From the NCBI RefSeq assembly GCF_000565075.1, contig NZ_JDFG01000012.1, positions 1-64,000 on the forward strand: a DNA stretch of 64,000 nt, read 5' to 3'. The position numbers and the translations under genes were made by a program. This document shows, one piece after another, positions 26,130 through 35,637 of the stretch. The stretch comes from Atopobium sp. BS2. GTDB lineage: Bacteria; Actinomycetota; Coriobacteriia; Coriobacteriales; Atopobiaceae. The notes under the pieces are model-generated. The model was given only the letters and a program-made list of their open reading frames with translations, was not told the DNA's origin and made no database searches. The first letter of the stretch is position 1, and each line of letters starts with the position of its first letter.

Positions 26130-28835
26130 CTATGAGAAGTCGGCAATCTGCTGCTCTAGCTGAGCAACAAGCGTAGTAAGTTCTTCTGCGCGTGCACGTT
26201 TTTTCTCGATAACTTCAGGCGCTGCCTTAGCAACAAATCCCTGGTTAGCAAGGGTGCGCTCCACGCCAGAGAGCTCCTTCTTTGCAGACTCAAGATCTTT
26301 CTGAAGACGTTTAGCCTCAGCAGCAAGGTCAACAAGCTCGCCAAGAACAACGTACATTTCAAGGCCAGCATCGGTGACAGAAACAGAACCAGCAGGCTTC
26401 TGAGGCGCCTCAGCAACCTCAAATGAGCTTACGCGACCAACGTTCTGAATGAATGCTGCTTGCTCCTTCAACGCTGCAACATCCTGTGCTGGAGCTTTAA
26501 CCACAACAGCAAGGTCTGTCTTTGGCGACAGCCTATAACGAGCGCGAGAAGAACGAACAGCAGAAACAACGGTCTTAGCAAGCGAGAAGTTATGCTCAGC
26601 TGCCTCGTCAACAAAGTTTGCAAGCTCCTGTGGGTCTGGCCACTCAGAGACCATCAAGAACTCCGCATCGTGACTCAAAAGACCAGATGCAGGAAGGGCA
26701 TCCCAAACGCTCTCGGTAACAAATGGCATGGCTGGATGCAGAAGCCTCATGCTGACATCCAGGACAAAGACAAGGTTGCGCTGAACCTGCAGGCGCTGAT
26801 CAGGAGTTCCGTCCAGAAGGCGACCCTTGCAGAGCTCAATGTACCAATCGCAGACATCATTCCAGAAGAAGGACTGAATGTTGCGAGCATACTCACCAAA
26901 GCCATAGGTCTCAAGCTGCTCAGTTGTCTCTGCAACAACCTTTGCAAGGCGCGAGAACATCCATGCATCTTCTGGTGTCTCTGCCTTTGGCATGCCGGCA
27001 GTGTAGCCGTCCAGGTTCATCTGAACAAAGCGACTTGCATTCCAAATCTTAGTAACAAATGAACGTGCCTGATCAGTTCTTGGAGACTCAATAAGCTCAC
27101 GAGTCTTCTTATCAAGAACAGCATCAAACTTAACGTCCTGGTTGTTAGTGATAAGCGTAAGCAGGTTATAACGCATGGCGTCAGCACCGTACTTAGCAAT
27201 CAGGTCCATAGGATCTACGCCGTTACCCTTTGACTTGGACATACGGCTGCCGTCCTTAGCCAAAATGGTTGCGTAGATGTAGACATCATGGAATGGAATC
27301 TCTTTGGTAAAGTAGAGCGAACTCATAATCATGCGAGCAACCCAAAGAGCAATGATGTCTCGAGCGGTTACCAGGACCTGTGTTGGGTGGTGACCCTCAA
27401 GCTGCTCAGGATGATCTGGCCAGCCCTGTGTAGCAAAAGTCCACAGCTGAGAAGAGAACCAGGTATCCAGAACGTCCTCATCCTGATGAACGTGATGGCC
27501 GCCACACTTTGGACAGACGTCAGTGTCTTCCATAAGAGCATCCTGCCAGCCACAATCATCGCAGTAGAACACAGGAATGCGGTGTCCCCACCAAAGCTGC
27601 CTGGAGATATTCCAGTCACGGAGATTCTCCATCCAAGTGAGGTAGGTCTGAGTCCAACGCTCTGGGTGGAAGGTGACCTGACCGTCTTCGACTACCTGTG
27701 CTGCAGGCTCTTTGAGCTTATCAACGGCAACAAACCACTGCTCAGAGAGCCATGGCTCAAGAGTTGTGCCGCAGCGGTAGCAATGCATAACAGAGTGATC
27801 AAGGTCTTCAACGTGATCAAGCAGACCGTGCTCTTCAAACCAAGCAACAATAGCCTCACGAGCCTGATCTCTATCAAGGCCGGAGAACTCACCATAGCCG
27901 TCAACAACAACTGCGTGCTCATCAAAGATGTTGATCTGCTCAAGATTGTGAGTCTGACCCATAGCAAAGTCGTTAGGGTCATGAGCTGGAGTTACCTTAA
28001 CAAAACCGGTACCAAAGCCTGCGTCAACATGCCAGTCAGAGAAAATTGGAATCTCTCGATTAACAATGGGCAGAATAACAGTCTTTCCAACAAGATCTGC
28101 CTTTTCTGGATCTTGAGGAGAAACAGCCACGCCGGTATCGCCCAGCATAGTCTCTGGGCGAGTAGTAGCTACGGTAATGTACTCAACGCCATTAACAGGC
28201 TCTTTGAGTGGGTAACGTAGGTACCAAAGATGGCCCTTCTCGTCAGCGTACTCTGCTTCATCGTCAGAGATAGAAGTCTCGCAATGAGGACACCAGTTTA
28301 CGATGCGCTTACCGCGGTAAATAAGCTGGTCATGATACCAATCAACAAAGACCTTACGTACTGCCTGAGTGTACTCAGGAGACATAGTAAACTTCTCGTC
28401 ATTAAAATCAATGGAGCAGCCCATGCGCTTAATCTGAGAAACAATGGTTCCGCCGTACTCGCGCGTCCAATCCCAGCAAGCATCCAGGAACTTCTCGCGA
28501 CCAATTTCAAGGCGAGAAATACCCTCTGACTTAAGCTTCTTGTCAACCTTAGTCTGGGTTGCAATGCCTGCGTGGTCAGTTCCTAGAATCCAACGAGTTG
28601 AATAACCGCGCATGCGAGAATAACGAATGTAGGTGTCCTGGATGGTGTCATCCATGGCATGACCCATGTGAAGGATGCCAGTAACGTTTGGTGGAGGGAT
28701 AACTACCGTACGGTCTTCAGTTCCTTTGCTGCGACCATAGCAATCTGCCTTTATCCACTTTTCAATGAGCTCAGGTTCAGCTGCCTGAGGATCATAATTC
28801 TTGGGCATTTCTTCCACAGTAATCTTGCCTTTCAT
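26130..28835 (-). CDS. valS: Valyl-tRNA synthetase
   Basis: Charges tRNA-Val. The 901-residue class I enzyme has the HIGH motif as PPNVTGILHMGHAMDD, the editing domain (VATTRPETMLGDTGVAV), the KMSKS motif in DGSRMSKSKGNGVDP, an anticodon-binding helical domain and the C-terminal coiled coil (LAAEAKRLQKDLESAKKEL). The start may be 28835 or the Met ten codons in (PKNYDPQ follows it); neither has a strong ribosome site. A TATACT box lies upstream at 28873-28878 on the minus strand. No T-box leader is visible. Confidence 0.96.
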   Translation of the reverse strand: MKGKITVEEMPKNYDPQAAEPELIEKWIKADCYGRSKGTEDRTVVIPPPNVTGILHMGHAMDDTIQDTYIRYSRMRGYSTRWILGTDHAGIATQTKVDKKLKSEGISRLEIGREKFLDACWDWTREYGGTIVSQIKRMGCSIDFNDEKFTMSPEYTQAVRKVFVDWYHDQLIYRGKRIVNWCPHCETSISDDEAEYADEKGHLWYLRYPLKEPVNGVEYITVATTRPETMLGDTGVAVSPQDPEKADLVGKTVILPIVNREIPIFSDWHVDAGFGTGFVKVTPAHDPNDFAMGQTHNLEQINIFDEHAVVVDGYGEFSGLDRDQAREAIVAWFEEHGLLDHVEDLDHSVMHCYRCGTTLEPWLSEQWFVAVDKLKEPAAQVVEDGQVTFHPERWTQTYLTWMENLRDWNISRQLWWGHRIPVFYCDDCGWQDALMEDTDVCPKCGGHHVHQDEDVLDTWFSSQLWTFATQGWPDHPEQLEGHHPTQVLVTARDIIALWVARMIMSSLYFTKEIPFHDVYIYATILAKDGSRMSKSKGNGVDPMDLIAKYGADAMRYNLLTLITNNQDVKFDAVLDKKTRELIESPRTDQARSFVTKIWNASRFVQMNLDGYTAGMPKAETPEDAWMFSRLAKVVAETTEQLETYGFGEYARNIQSFFWNDVCDWYIELCKGRLLDGTPDQRLQVQRNLVFVLDVSMRLLHPAMPFVTESVWDALPASGLLSHDAEFLMVSEWPDPQELANFVDEAAEHNFSLAKTVVSAVRSSRARYRLSPKTDLAVVVKAPAQDVAALKEQAAFIQNVGRVSSFEVAEAPQKPAGSVSVTDAGLEMYVVLGELVDLAAEAKRLQKDLESAKKELSGVERTLANQGFVAKAAPEVIEKKRARAEELTTLVAQLEQQIADFS

Positions 28836-29114
28836 ATGCTTTTAGCAGTATTCCTATTAACCATTTGAACAGTATAATGCATTAAAACAGATGTGGTTTA
28901 GGGGAATATATTAATGTAATTTTAATATTACATATAAAAAATTACACTTTGTATAAAAAGTAGTAGTATTGATTTGTCACAACATTCAATTCAAAGTTTT
29001 AGCTGAAAGAAGCCATAACAAACATATCAAACACTAAAATTGATTGAAAAAATCAACAACATTTAAATCAAAAGTATAGTCAACAACTTTTTCTACAGGT
29101 TAAGAAGGTTTGAC
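28836..29114. other. AT-rich divergent promoter region
   Basis: About 280 bp between valS and the ABC exporter gene. It is very AT-rich and contains a TATACT box for valS, but no T-box, riboswitch or small open frame that I can support. Confidence 0.5.
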
Positions 29115-30833
29115 ATGAAAAGCACTGTTAAAGAAATTCAAAACGACCTTAAACGGAGTCTTTTTTGGAGTAATAAAAAGTTGTTATTCGGCTCCTTTTT
29201 CTTTACAACTTCTTTAGAACTAGTTACGGTATGTTCACCCTACATAACTTCAATTCTCATGAATTCCGCTGTGTCAGGATCATTTAATGATTTTCTACAA
29301 GGTTGTCTATTTGCCGCCATATTAACAATCTCAGCAATTACAAATAAATTAGTGGTTCGTTATTTTGTTCCTAATTATCTCTATCATGCTGCTAACTCTT
29401 ATCGCAACACCGCATTTAAATACATGCTGAAAAAAGGTATAAACTCGTTTGAAGCAAGTGGTAGTTCCGTTTATGTATCTGCACTTACTAATGATTTAAA
29501 TACTATAGAGACTACATATCTTGAACAGATGTTTTCTTTGGTAAGCGATAGTATATCTTTCATTGTGGCCCTCATAATGCTCATGGTTCAAAGCATTCCA
29601 TTAACTATGGTAGCTATTGCCGCTTCAATTCTTCCTCTAATCATTGGCGTAAAGCTAGGCGGAACACTCGGTAAAATTCAAAAAGAATCTTCTGCGAAAA
29701 CTAGCCAATTCATTGCCCAAGTCACTGATCTAGTAAAAGGCTTTCCTTTGATAAAAGCTTACGGTGCAACAAAGGCTGCAGTGAGACTTTTTGAGAAAGA
29801 CAATACCGCTCTTGAAAGCTCAAAAAGAGAAAGTAGAAAAACTACTCGATTCATTAATACTTTGAGTTGGAGTGCTTTCGGCTTATCTCAATGGGCTGTT
29901 TTGATTGCTGGTACATATCTTTGTATTTCAAATCAAGGAGTAACACCTGGTGTAATTCTTATGGCCACGTTACTTATGAACTACATTAGTCTCCCTTTAC
30001 AAACAATTCCACCGGTACTTGCATCACGCAAGGCCTCAAATGATTTGATTTTAAAATTTTCTGAGACTCTTGCTGACAATGAAGAAGAAGAGGGGCAACA
30101 GACATTAGATAAAGTTACAAAAGGAATAGTCATCAACAATCTTTCATTTGCTTACGAACAAAATAAAGCTGTGCTGAAAAATTTATCAATCAAACTTCTA
30201 CCTAATAAAAGTTATGCAATTGTTGGAATATCAGGATCTGGAAAGTCTACTTTATTTAATCTTCTTATGGGTGGCAATTTAAGTTATCAAGGAGATATAT
30301 TTTACGATAGCTTAGAGTTAAGAACTATTAATAAAAAGAGTCTCTATCAAAACGTTTCACTTGTACAACAAGAGAATTTCTTATTCAATGCATCAATTGA
30401 AGACAACATTACTATGTTCGAAAACCACTCAAAAGATGCTATTTCTCAAGCTTGTGAAAAGGCTGGACTTACAGAGTTCATTAAACAAAATAAACTGAGC
30501 TATCAATGTGGTGAAGCAGGTTCAAACCTTTCTGGTGGCGAACGTCAAAGAATCTGTATTGCTAGAAGTTTGTTAAAGGGTTCTAAAGTTCTGTTTTTCG
30601 ATGAAGCTACATCAGCACTTGACCATTCAACTACTGACCAAATTATAAATTCAATAACAAATCTCAAAGGCACACTACGCCTAGTTATTACACACAACTT
30701 AGAGGAAGCTCAGCTGAAAAAATTTGACGAAATTATTGTAATGAAGGAAGGTAGTATTATCGAAAAGGGTTCGTTTGAGGAACTTATGCAACAAAATCAT
30801 TACTTTAAGGCCCTCTATACTCTTGAACAATAA
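29115..30833 (+). CDS. ABC exporter, fused permease and ATPase
   Basis: A 572-residue half-transporter of the ABCB/MsbA type that should act as a homodimer or with a partner half. Residues 1-310 hold about six membrane segments. The ATPase part has Walker A GISGSGKST (near residue 371), signature LSGGERQR (near 471) and Walker B VLFFDEATSALD. The substrate is unknown; drug, lipid or peptide export are all possible. Its A+T content and AAA/ATT-rich codon use differ sharply from its neighbours and it has no copy of the dispersed TGGCGAGAA word, suggesting acquisition from a low-GC organism. No precursor peptide, peptidase domain or partner half-transporter is adjacent. Confidence 0.88.
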   Translation: MKSTVKEIQNDLKRSLFWSNKKLLFGSFFFTTSLELVTVCSPYITSILMNSAVSGSFNDFLQGCLFAAILTISAITNKLVVRYFVPNYLYHAANSYRNTAFKYMLKKGINSFEASGSSVYVSALTNDLNTIETTYLEQMFSLVSDSISFIVALIMLMVQSIPLTMVAIAASILPLIIGVKLGGTLGKIQKESSAKTSQFIAQVTDLVKGFPLIKAYGATKAAVRLFEKDNTALESSKRESRKTTRFINTLSWSAFGLSQWAVLIAGTYLCISNQGVTPGVILMATLLMNYISLPLQTIPPVLASRKASNDLILKFSETLADNEEEEGQQTLDKVTKGIVINNLSFAYEQNKAVLKNLSIKLLPNKSYAIVGISGSGKSTLFNLLMGGNLSYQGDIFYDSLELRTINKKSLYQNVSLVQQENFLFNASIEDNITMFENHSKDAISQACEKAGLTEFIKQNKLSYQCGEAGSNLSGGERQRICIARSLLKGSKVLFFDEATSALDHSTTDQIINSITNLKGTLRLVITHNLEEAQLKKFDEIIVMKEGSIIEKGSFEELMQQNHYFKALYTLEQ

Positions 30834-30867
30834 ATACTATCTGCAGATACATTTTATGAGGAGCTCT

Positions 30868-31602
30868 ATGTCTGCCACAATTCCTGAAGCCACTGCTCGA
30901 CTTGAACTTGTCCTGGGAAAAGATCGCCTTGGACAGATTCAAAATTCCTGCGTTATGGTCTTAGGACTTGGCGGCGTCGGCTCAAACTGTGTCCAGGCGC
31001 TGGCTAGAGGCGGTGTGGGTTCCTTTGTTTTAGTGGATGCCGATGCAGTGGAGGCATCCAATCTTAACAGGCAGGCTATTGCCTACGTAAGCACCATTGG
31101 AAAAAGAAAGGTTGACGTTACCAAAGAGATGATTCTGGACATTAATCCAGACGCTCACGTGGTCACCCTTGACGCTTTTTTGCTTAAAGACAACGTTGAT
31201 GAGCAGCTCTCTGCTCTTCCAAAACCTGATGTTGTAGTTGATGCTATCGACACCATTTCTGCCAAATTGGCTGTTGTTGCATGGTGTCAAAAAAACGATA
31301 TCTACCTCATCTCCAGCATGGGTGGAGGCAATAAAATCCACCCAGAACTCCTGGAAATCACTACGCTTTCAAAAACGCATACTGATGCTCTTGCAAGAGT
31401 AATGAGAAAAGAGTCCAAGAAGCGCGGCCTTGCTGACTTCCGCGTGCTCTACTCCCCCGAGCCAGCGCGACCAGTTTTTGCACCAGAGGGCGCAACGGGT
31501 AAATCTGCCAAGCTAGGCACTATGTCCTACTACCCTCCCATTATGGGCCAGATGATTGCATCAGACGTCATCTTGCATCTGTCAGGGCTTGCCTATGAGT
31601 AA
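30868..31602 (+). CDS. tcdA: tRNA threonylcarbamoyladenosine dehydratase (ThiF/HesA family)
   Basis: Probably cyclises the t6A base at tRNA position 37 using ATP. The 244-residue E1-like protein has the nucleotide loop MVLGLGGVGSNCVQALARGG, LVDADAVEASNLNRQ, the Arg-finger region and the C-terminal MGGGNKIHPE and GTMSYYPPIMGQM, all typical of CsdL/TcdA rather than ThiF. The ATG at 30868 has GAGGAG upstream; the longer frame starting inside the exporter gene is not the start. It overlaps the TatD gene by 8 bp. Confidence 0.88.
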   Translation: MSATIPEATARLELVLGKDRLGQIQNSCVMVLGLGGVGSNCVQALARGGVGSFVLVDADAVEASNLNRQAIAYVSTIGKRKVDVTKEMILDINPDAHVVTLDAFLLKDNVDEQLSALPKPDVVVDAIDTISAKLAVVAWCQKNDIYLISSMGGGNKIHPELLEITTLSKTHTDALARVMRKESKKRGLADFRVLYSPEPARPVFAPEGATGKSAKLGTMSYYPPIMGQMIASDVILHLSGLAYE

Positions 31603-32365
31603 CCTCACGTATTTTGATGCGCACGTCCATGCCAACCTTATAGACTCTCCACTCAATGTAGCGAGAAGTTCTAGTGAGGTTGGATTAGGTTTCTTTACCT
31701 GCGGCGTTACTCCTCACGACTACCTAGAACTTGCTCCTCAGCTTACGCAAGACAACATCCGTGTGGGACTTGGAGCGCACCCCTGGTATATCTCTGATGA
31801 GCGCGTTACTCAAAAAGACATAGAGCTCCTTTTAGAGCTTATGGAGCAGACATCTTACATTGGCGAGATTGGACTAGATTTTTCTTCTCGCTATTGTGTT
31901 GATGGGTTGCAAGATTTGCAGGTTAGAACGTTTGCGCAGATCTGCACACGTGCAGCAGAGCTTTCACGCAACGGCCAGCCACGAGTGTTCTCGATGCACA
32001 CCGTTAGAAGTGTTGATGCGGTACTAGATATTCTTGAGCAGACAGGAGCTGCTCAAGAATGCATTCCTATCATCCACTGGTTTAGCGGTAGCTCAGAAGA
32101 GCTCCAAAGGGCTATTAAGCTTGGCTGTTGGTTCTCTGTTGGCGAGATGAGCCTTAAGACCAAGCGTGGCCGTGAATACGCTAAGGTCTACCCAAAAGAT
32201 AAACTCCTTACCGAGACTGACCTTCCATCCAGTGATCAGACGAATATTAGCGCGGCGGACATTGTGGATAGCCTGAAACGCGCGCTTAGCGGTCTTAGCG
32301 AGGCCCGTGGATACTCTGTGCAAACTGAAGTAATGGCAAACGCAGCAGGCGTTTTTGGCGTCTAA
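31595..32365 (+). CDS. TatD family metal-dependent hydrolase
   Basis: A 256-residue amidohydrolase-fold protein, possibly a 3'-5' DNase or RNase. Metal ligands are visible in FDAHVHANL, YIGEIGLDF and IIHWFSGSS, and the C-terminal Asp in LLTETDLPS. It is more divergent than housekeeping TatD proteins. The start at 31595 overlaps the tcdA stop; translation is probably coupled. The substrate is not known. Confidence 0.82.
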   Translation: MSNLTYFDAHVHANLIDSPLNVARSSSEVGLGFFTCGVTPHDYLELAPQLTQDNIRVGLGAHPWYISDERVTQKDIELLLELMEQTSYIGEIGLDFSSRYCVDGLQDLQVRTFAQICTRAAELSRNGQPRVFSMHTVRSVDAVLDILEQTGAAQECIPIIHWFSGSSEELQRAIKLGCWFSVGEMSLKTKRGREYAKVYPKDKLLTETDLPSSDQTNISAADIVDSLKRALSGLSEARGYSVQTEVMANAAGVFGV

Positions 32366-32382
32366 GTGATAAAGTCTTACGT

Positions 32383-33528
32383 ATGAGAAGATTACGTAAA
32401 ATACCTACACAACGCCTTGTTGGAACAGGCAGGGCGCAACTTTCTGGAGCAATGCTTGCCAGCTCATCCGATGAGCTGGGTCTTGCTCTTAATGATGTTG
32501 TGCTTGTTTTTGCCTGCAGTGATAACTTTGTGCCGTATTTGTCTGTAGCAATTCAATCCATCATTGAGAACGTCAATCCAGAGCGTCGTTACGACATCAT
32601 TGTATTGACTCGTGACCTCACTCCTACCAGCATGATTACGCTTACTCGTCAGGCTCAGCTTGTTGATAACGTCCATGTTGGTTTCTTAGATGTTGATGCT
32701 GCTCTTGGTGATATTGAGCTTCCTCATCATGGTCACTTTAGACCAGAAACTTACTACAGACTGCTTGCTCCCTCGCTGCTTCCTAACGTCAATAAAGCCA
32801 TCTACCTTGACTCTGACCTGGTAGTTAATACCGATATTGCAAAGCTCTATGATATTGATGTCACCGGGTATTTGGTAGGCGCTACGCGCGACGCAGATAC
32901 TATTGGCCAGATTGATGGCTATGACGCTACAGTTGGTCCCTACCTCAAAAATGAGCTGGGTATGGATGATCCTCACGATTACTTCCAGGCAGGCGTCATT
33001 TTGATGAACCTTGAAGAGATTAGAAAGCAGATTTCTCCTGAAGAGTTTCTTAAGGTATCAACCATGCGCGCATGGCGCTGGCTTGATCAAGATGTTCTTA
33101 ACAGGTTTGTGAACGGCCATTATCTTCGTATTAATATGAAATGGAATTACCTGGTAGACTGGCAATTCCTTCGTCGTGATCATATTGTTGCTCAGGCACC
33201 AAAAGACGTGCGAGAAGAATACGAAGAGGCTCGTAAGAATATCTGTATTGCTCATTTTGCAGGACCAGACAACAGGCCTTGGCTCTATCCAAACTCAGAT
33301 CTTGCAGGCCTTTTCTGGTTCTATGCTCGTCGCTCCCCTTATCTTGAGGAGCTTCGTTCACAGCTTGAAGAGTCAAGACGTACGGTAAGAGGTCTTTCTC
33401 ACCGAGTACAAAGTGGTGTTCTTTTCCGCGGCTTAATGCCTTTGTTTGATACCGTCTTCCCACCAGGCACCAAGACCCGCACCCAACTTATTACGTCATA
33501 CAACAAACTTGGCGGCGGCAATCTATAA
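32383..33528 (+). CDS. Glycosyltransferase family 8 protein
   Basis: A 381-residue retaining sugar transferase, probably adding galactose or glucose to a surface glycan. The GT-A fold is supported by LVFACSDNFVPYLSVAIQSI, the substrate-binding HFRPETYYRLLAPSLLP, the DxD motif in AIYLDSDLVVNTD, and the HFAGPDNRPW segment near the C terminus. No signal peptide or membrane helix is evident. A strong terminator follows 4 bp past the stop. Confidence 0.88.
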   Translation: MRRLRKIPTQRLVGTGRAQLSGAMLASSSDELGLALNDVVLVFACSDNFVPYLSVAIQSIIENVNPERRYDIIVLTRDLTPTSMITLTRQAQLVDNVHVGFLDVDAALGDIELPHHGHFRPETYYRLLAPSLLPNVNKAIYLDSDLVVNTDIAKLYDIDVTGYLVGATRDADTIGQIDGYDATVGPYLKNELGMDDPHDYFQAGVILMNLEEIRKQISPEEFLKVSTMRAWRWLDQDVLNRFVNGHYLRINMKWNYLVDWQFLRRDHIVAQAPKDVREEYEEARKNICIAHFAGPDNRPWLYPNSDLAGLFWFYARRSPYLEELRSQLEESRRTVRGLSHRVQSGVLFRGLMPLFDTVFPPGTKTRTQLITSYNKLGGGNL

Positions 33529-33531
33529 CAC

Positions 33532-33560
33532 AAAAGGAGGTCTTTCGACCTCCTTTTTTA
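33532..33560 (+). terminator. Bidirectional terminator between GT8 gene and clpX
   Basis: An 11-bp stem (33532-33542 with 33547-33557) closes a TTTC loop and has T runs on both strands, serving the convergent GT8 and clpX genes. Confidence 0.9.
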
Positions 33561-33572
33561 TTGCTATGCGAG

Positions 33573-34871
33573 TTATTTCTTTTTGCCCTTGATGATTTCT
33601 GGGGCGTTTTCTCCGCCAACGCTTTCTGGAGTAACCACAACCTTTGTGATATCCAAATCTGATGGCAGATCAAACATGGTCTCTTGCAGTGTAGACTCGC
33701 AGATTGCACGAAGACCACGAGCTCCGGTACCACGAGCCAAAGCCTTCTTAGCAATCTCTCTGAGTGAATCCTCAGTAAACTCCAGATCTACTCCCTCAAG
33801 CTCAAACATGCGCTTGTACTGCTTGGTAAGAGCATTCTTTGGATCTGTGAGGATACTCATCAGATCTTCCTCACCAAGCTCACGAGTAGAAGTGATAACA
33901 GGAATACGGCCCAAAAGCTCTGGAATCATGCCAAACCTGTGCAGGTCCTGAGGCATAACCTTGGCGATAAGCTCAGACTCACCTTCTTTGACATTCTGAG
34001 CAACGTCAGAGTTAAAGCCAATTCCCTTTTTACCAATGCGGTCAGCAACAATCTTATCCAGGCCAACAAAAGCGCCACCACAGATGAACAAGATATTGGT
34101 GGTATCAATGTGAATAAGCTCCTGCTGAGGATGCTTACGTCCACCTGTTGGAGGAACACTTGCAACGGTACCCTCAAGAATCTTCAGAAGTGCCTGCTGA
34201 ACGCCTTCACCAGAGACGTCACGAGTAATAGAGAGATTCTCGGCCTTGCGAGCAATCTTATCAATCTCATCGATGTAGACAATGCCTACCTGAGCGCGCT
34301 CAACATCGCCATCTGCGGCAGTAATGAGCTTAAGCAGGATATTCTCGACATCTTCACCAACGTAACCAGCCTCAGTAAGGGTTGTTGCGTCAGCAATAGC
34401 AAACGGAACCTCAAGAAAACGAGCAAGCGTCTGAGCAAGCAGTGTTTTACCAGTACCAGTTGGGCCCAGCAGCAAGATGTTGGACTTTGCAATCTCAACA
34501 TCCTCCTGGCCCTCCTGAGGATCATCGTTACCTGAAAGAATACGACGATAGTGGTTATACACTGCTACCGACATAGCACGCTTAGCGTCTTCTTGACCCA
34601 TTACGTACTGAGATAGCTCATCGTAAATCTCATGTGGAGTGGGCAGATCTTTGATAACAGGCTCATCAGAGTGAGTCTCAATCTCTGACTCTTCATCAAA
34701 GCCGAGAGACTCATCAATCATATCTGAGCAGGTTGAGACACATTCATCGCAAATGCAGACGCCACCTGGGCCCTGGATAAGCTTATTTACCTGCGACCTA
34801 CTCTTTCCACAGAAAGAACAGTGCATCTCATCTAATCCGCCAAAAGGCGAGAAGTCCTGGTCTTTAGCCAT
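33573..34871 (-). CDS. clpX: ClpX ATPase subunit of ClpXP protease
   Basis: Unfolds tagged proteins and feeds them to ClpP. The 432 residues begin with the four-Cys zinc domain (CSFCGKS and CICDECV), followed by AAA+ motifs [15 protein letters not shown] (Walker A), [14 protein letters not shown] (Walker B), the pore and sensor regions, and [19 protein letters not shown] with the loop that docks to ClpP (IGF). It starts 26 bp past clpP, forming the standard clpP-clpX pair. Confidence 0.97.
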   Translation of the reverse strand: MAKDQDFSPFGGLDEMHCSFCGKSRSQVNKLIQGPGGVCICDECVSTCSDMIDESLGFDEESEIETHSDEPVIKDLPTPHEIYDELSQYVMGQEDAKRAMSVAVYNHYRRILSGNDDPQEGQEDVEIAKSNILLLGPTGTGKTLLAQTLARFLEVPFAIADATTLTEAGYVGEDVENILLKLITAADGDVERAQVGIVYIDEIDKIARKAENLSITRDVSGEGVQQALLKILEGTVASVPPTGGRKHPQQELIHIDTTNILFICGGAFVGLDKIVADRIGKKGIGFNSDVAQNVKEGESELIAKVMPQDLHRFGMIPELLGRIPVITSTRELGEEDLMSILTDPKNALTKQYKRMFELEGVDLEFTEDSLREIAKKALARGTGARGLRAICESTLQETMFDLPSDLDITKVVVTPESVGGENAPEIIKGKKK

Positions 34872-34897
34872 AACTTAAACCCTCAATACAAGTACAA

Positions 34898-35506
34898 TTA
34901 TTGATCGTTACGAGAAGAGATAACGCGGTCTACCAGGCCGTAATCACAAGCCTCCTGTGCACGAAGATAATTATCGCGCTCGGTGTCTACATTGATCTTC
35001 TCGATAGGTTGTCCAGTATAATCCGAAAGCAGCTCATTGATGCGCTGGCGAATCCACTTTGTCTCATCTGCAATAATCTGGATATCGGTCTGCTGACCCT
35101 GAACGCCACTGGATGGCTGGTGAATCATAACCATAGAGTTAGGAAGCGCAAGACGCTTACCCTTTGCACCGGCTGCAAGAAGAACGGCACCCATTGATGC
35201 TGCCATACCAACGCAGATGGTAGACACGTCAGGCTTAATGAAGTTCATGGTGTCAAGAATGCCCAGGCCTGCATAAACGTCTCCACCAGGAGAATCAATG
35301 TAGAGAGAAATATCCTTGTCTGGATCCTGGCTCTCAAGGTGCAAAAGCTGTGCAATGACCAGGTTTGCAGAATCGCGCGTTACCGGCTCTCCCAAGAAAA
35401 CAATACGATCATTGAGCAGCCTAGAGTAGATGTCATAGCTACGCTCACCACGAGGAGTCTGCTCAATAACATACGGAATAGTTGGAATGTTTGTTGGATA
35501 ATGCAT
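34898..35506 (-). CDS. clpP: ClpP protease subunit
   Basis: The serine peptidase of ClpXP/ClpCP. The 202 residues show the catalytic Ser in [16 protein letters not shown], His in [11 protein letters not shown] and Asp in the [13 protein letters not shown] region. A good ribosome site (AAGGAGG) precedes the ATG. It lies downstream of tig, the conserved bacterial order tig-clpP-clpX, with a hairpin between. Confidence 0.97.
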   Translation of the reverse strand: MHYPTNIPTIPYVIEQTPRGERSYDIYSRLLNDRIVFLGEPVTRDSANLVIAQLLHLESQDPDKDISLYIDSPGGDVYAGLGILDTMNFIKPDVSTICVGMAASMGAVLLAAGAKGKRLALPNSMVMIHQPSSGVQGQQTDIQIIADETKWIRQRINELLSDYTGQPIEKINVDTERDNYLRAQEACDYGLVDRVISSRNDQ

Positions 35507-35536
35507 AATCCTCCTTCAAAAGTCTTTCCTTAGAAA

Positions 35537-35572
35537 CATACCCCGGGAAGCATGTCTCTAACCCGGGGTATG
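35537..35572 (-). terminator. Hairpin between tig and clpP
   Basis: An 11-bp GC-rich stem (CATACCCCGGG with its complement) closes a 14-nt loop. The minus-strand tail TTTCTAAGG is only weakly U-rich, so it may attenuate transcription between tig and clpPX instead of stopping it fully. Confidence 0.6.
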
Positions 35573-35637
35573 AAAAATTCAAAGTAACTGCAACTTTTGG
35601 CGCAGTCTTTCTGGCGAGAAACCCAACCAGTTGCGGA

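Noticed and set aside
29115-30833. Bacteriocin or lantibiotic export cluster
   Set aside because: No precursor peptide, C39 peptidase domain, modification enzyme or immunity gene is adjacent.
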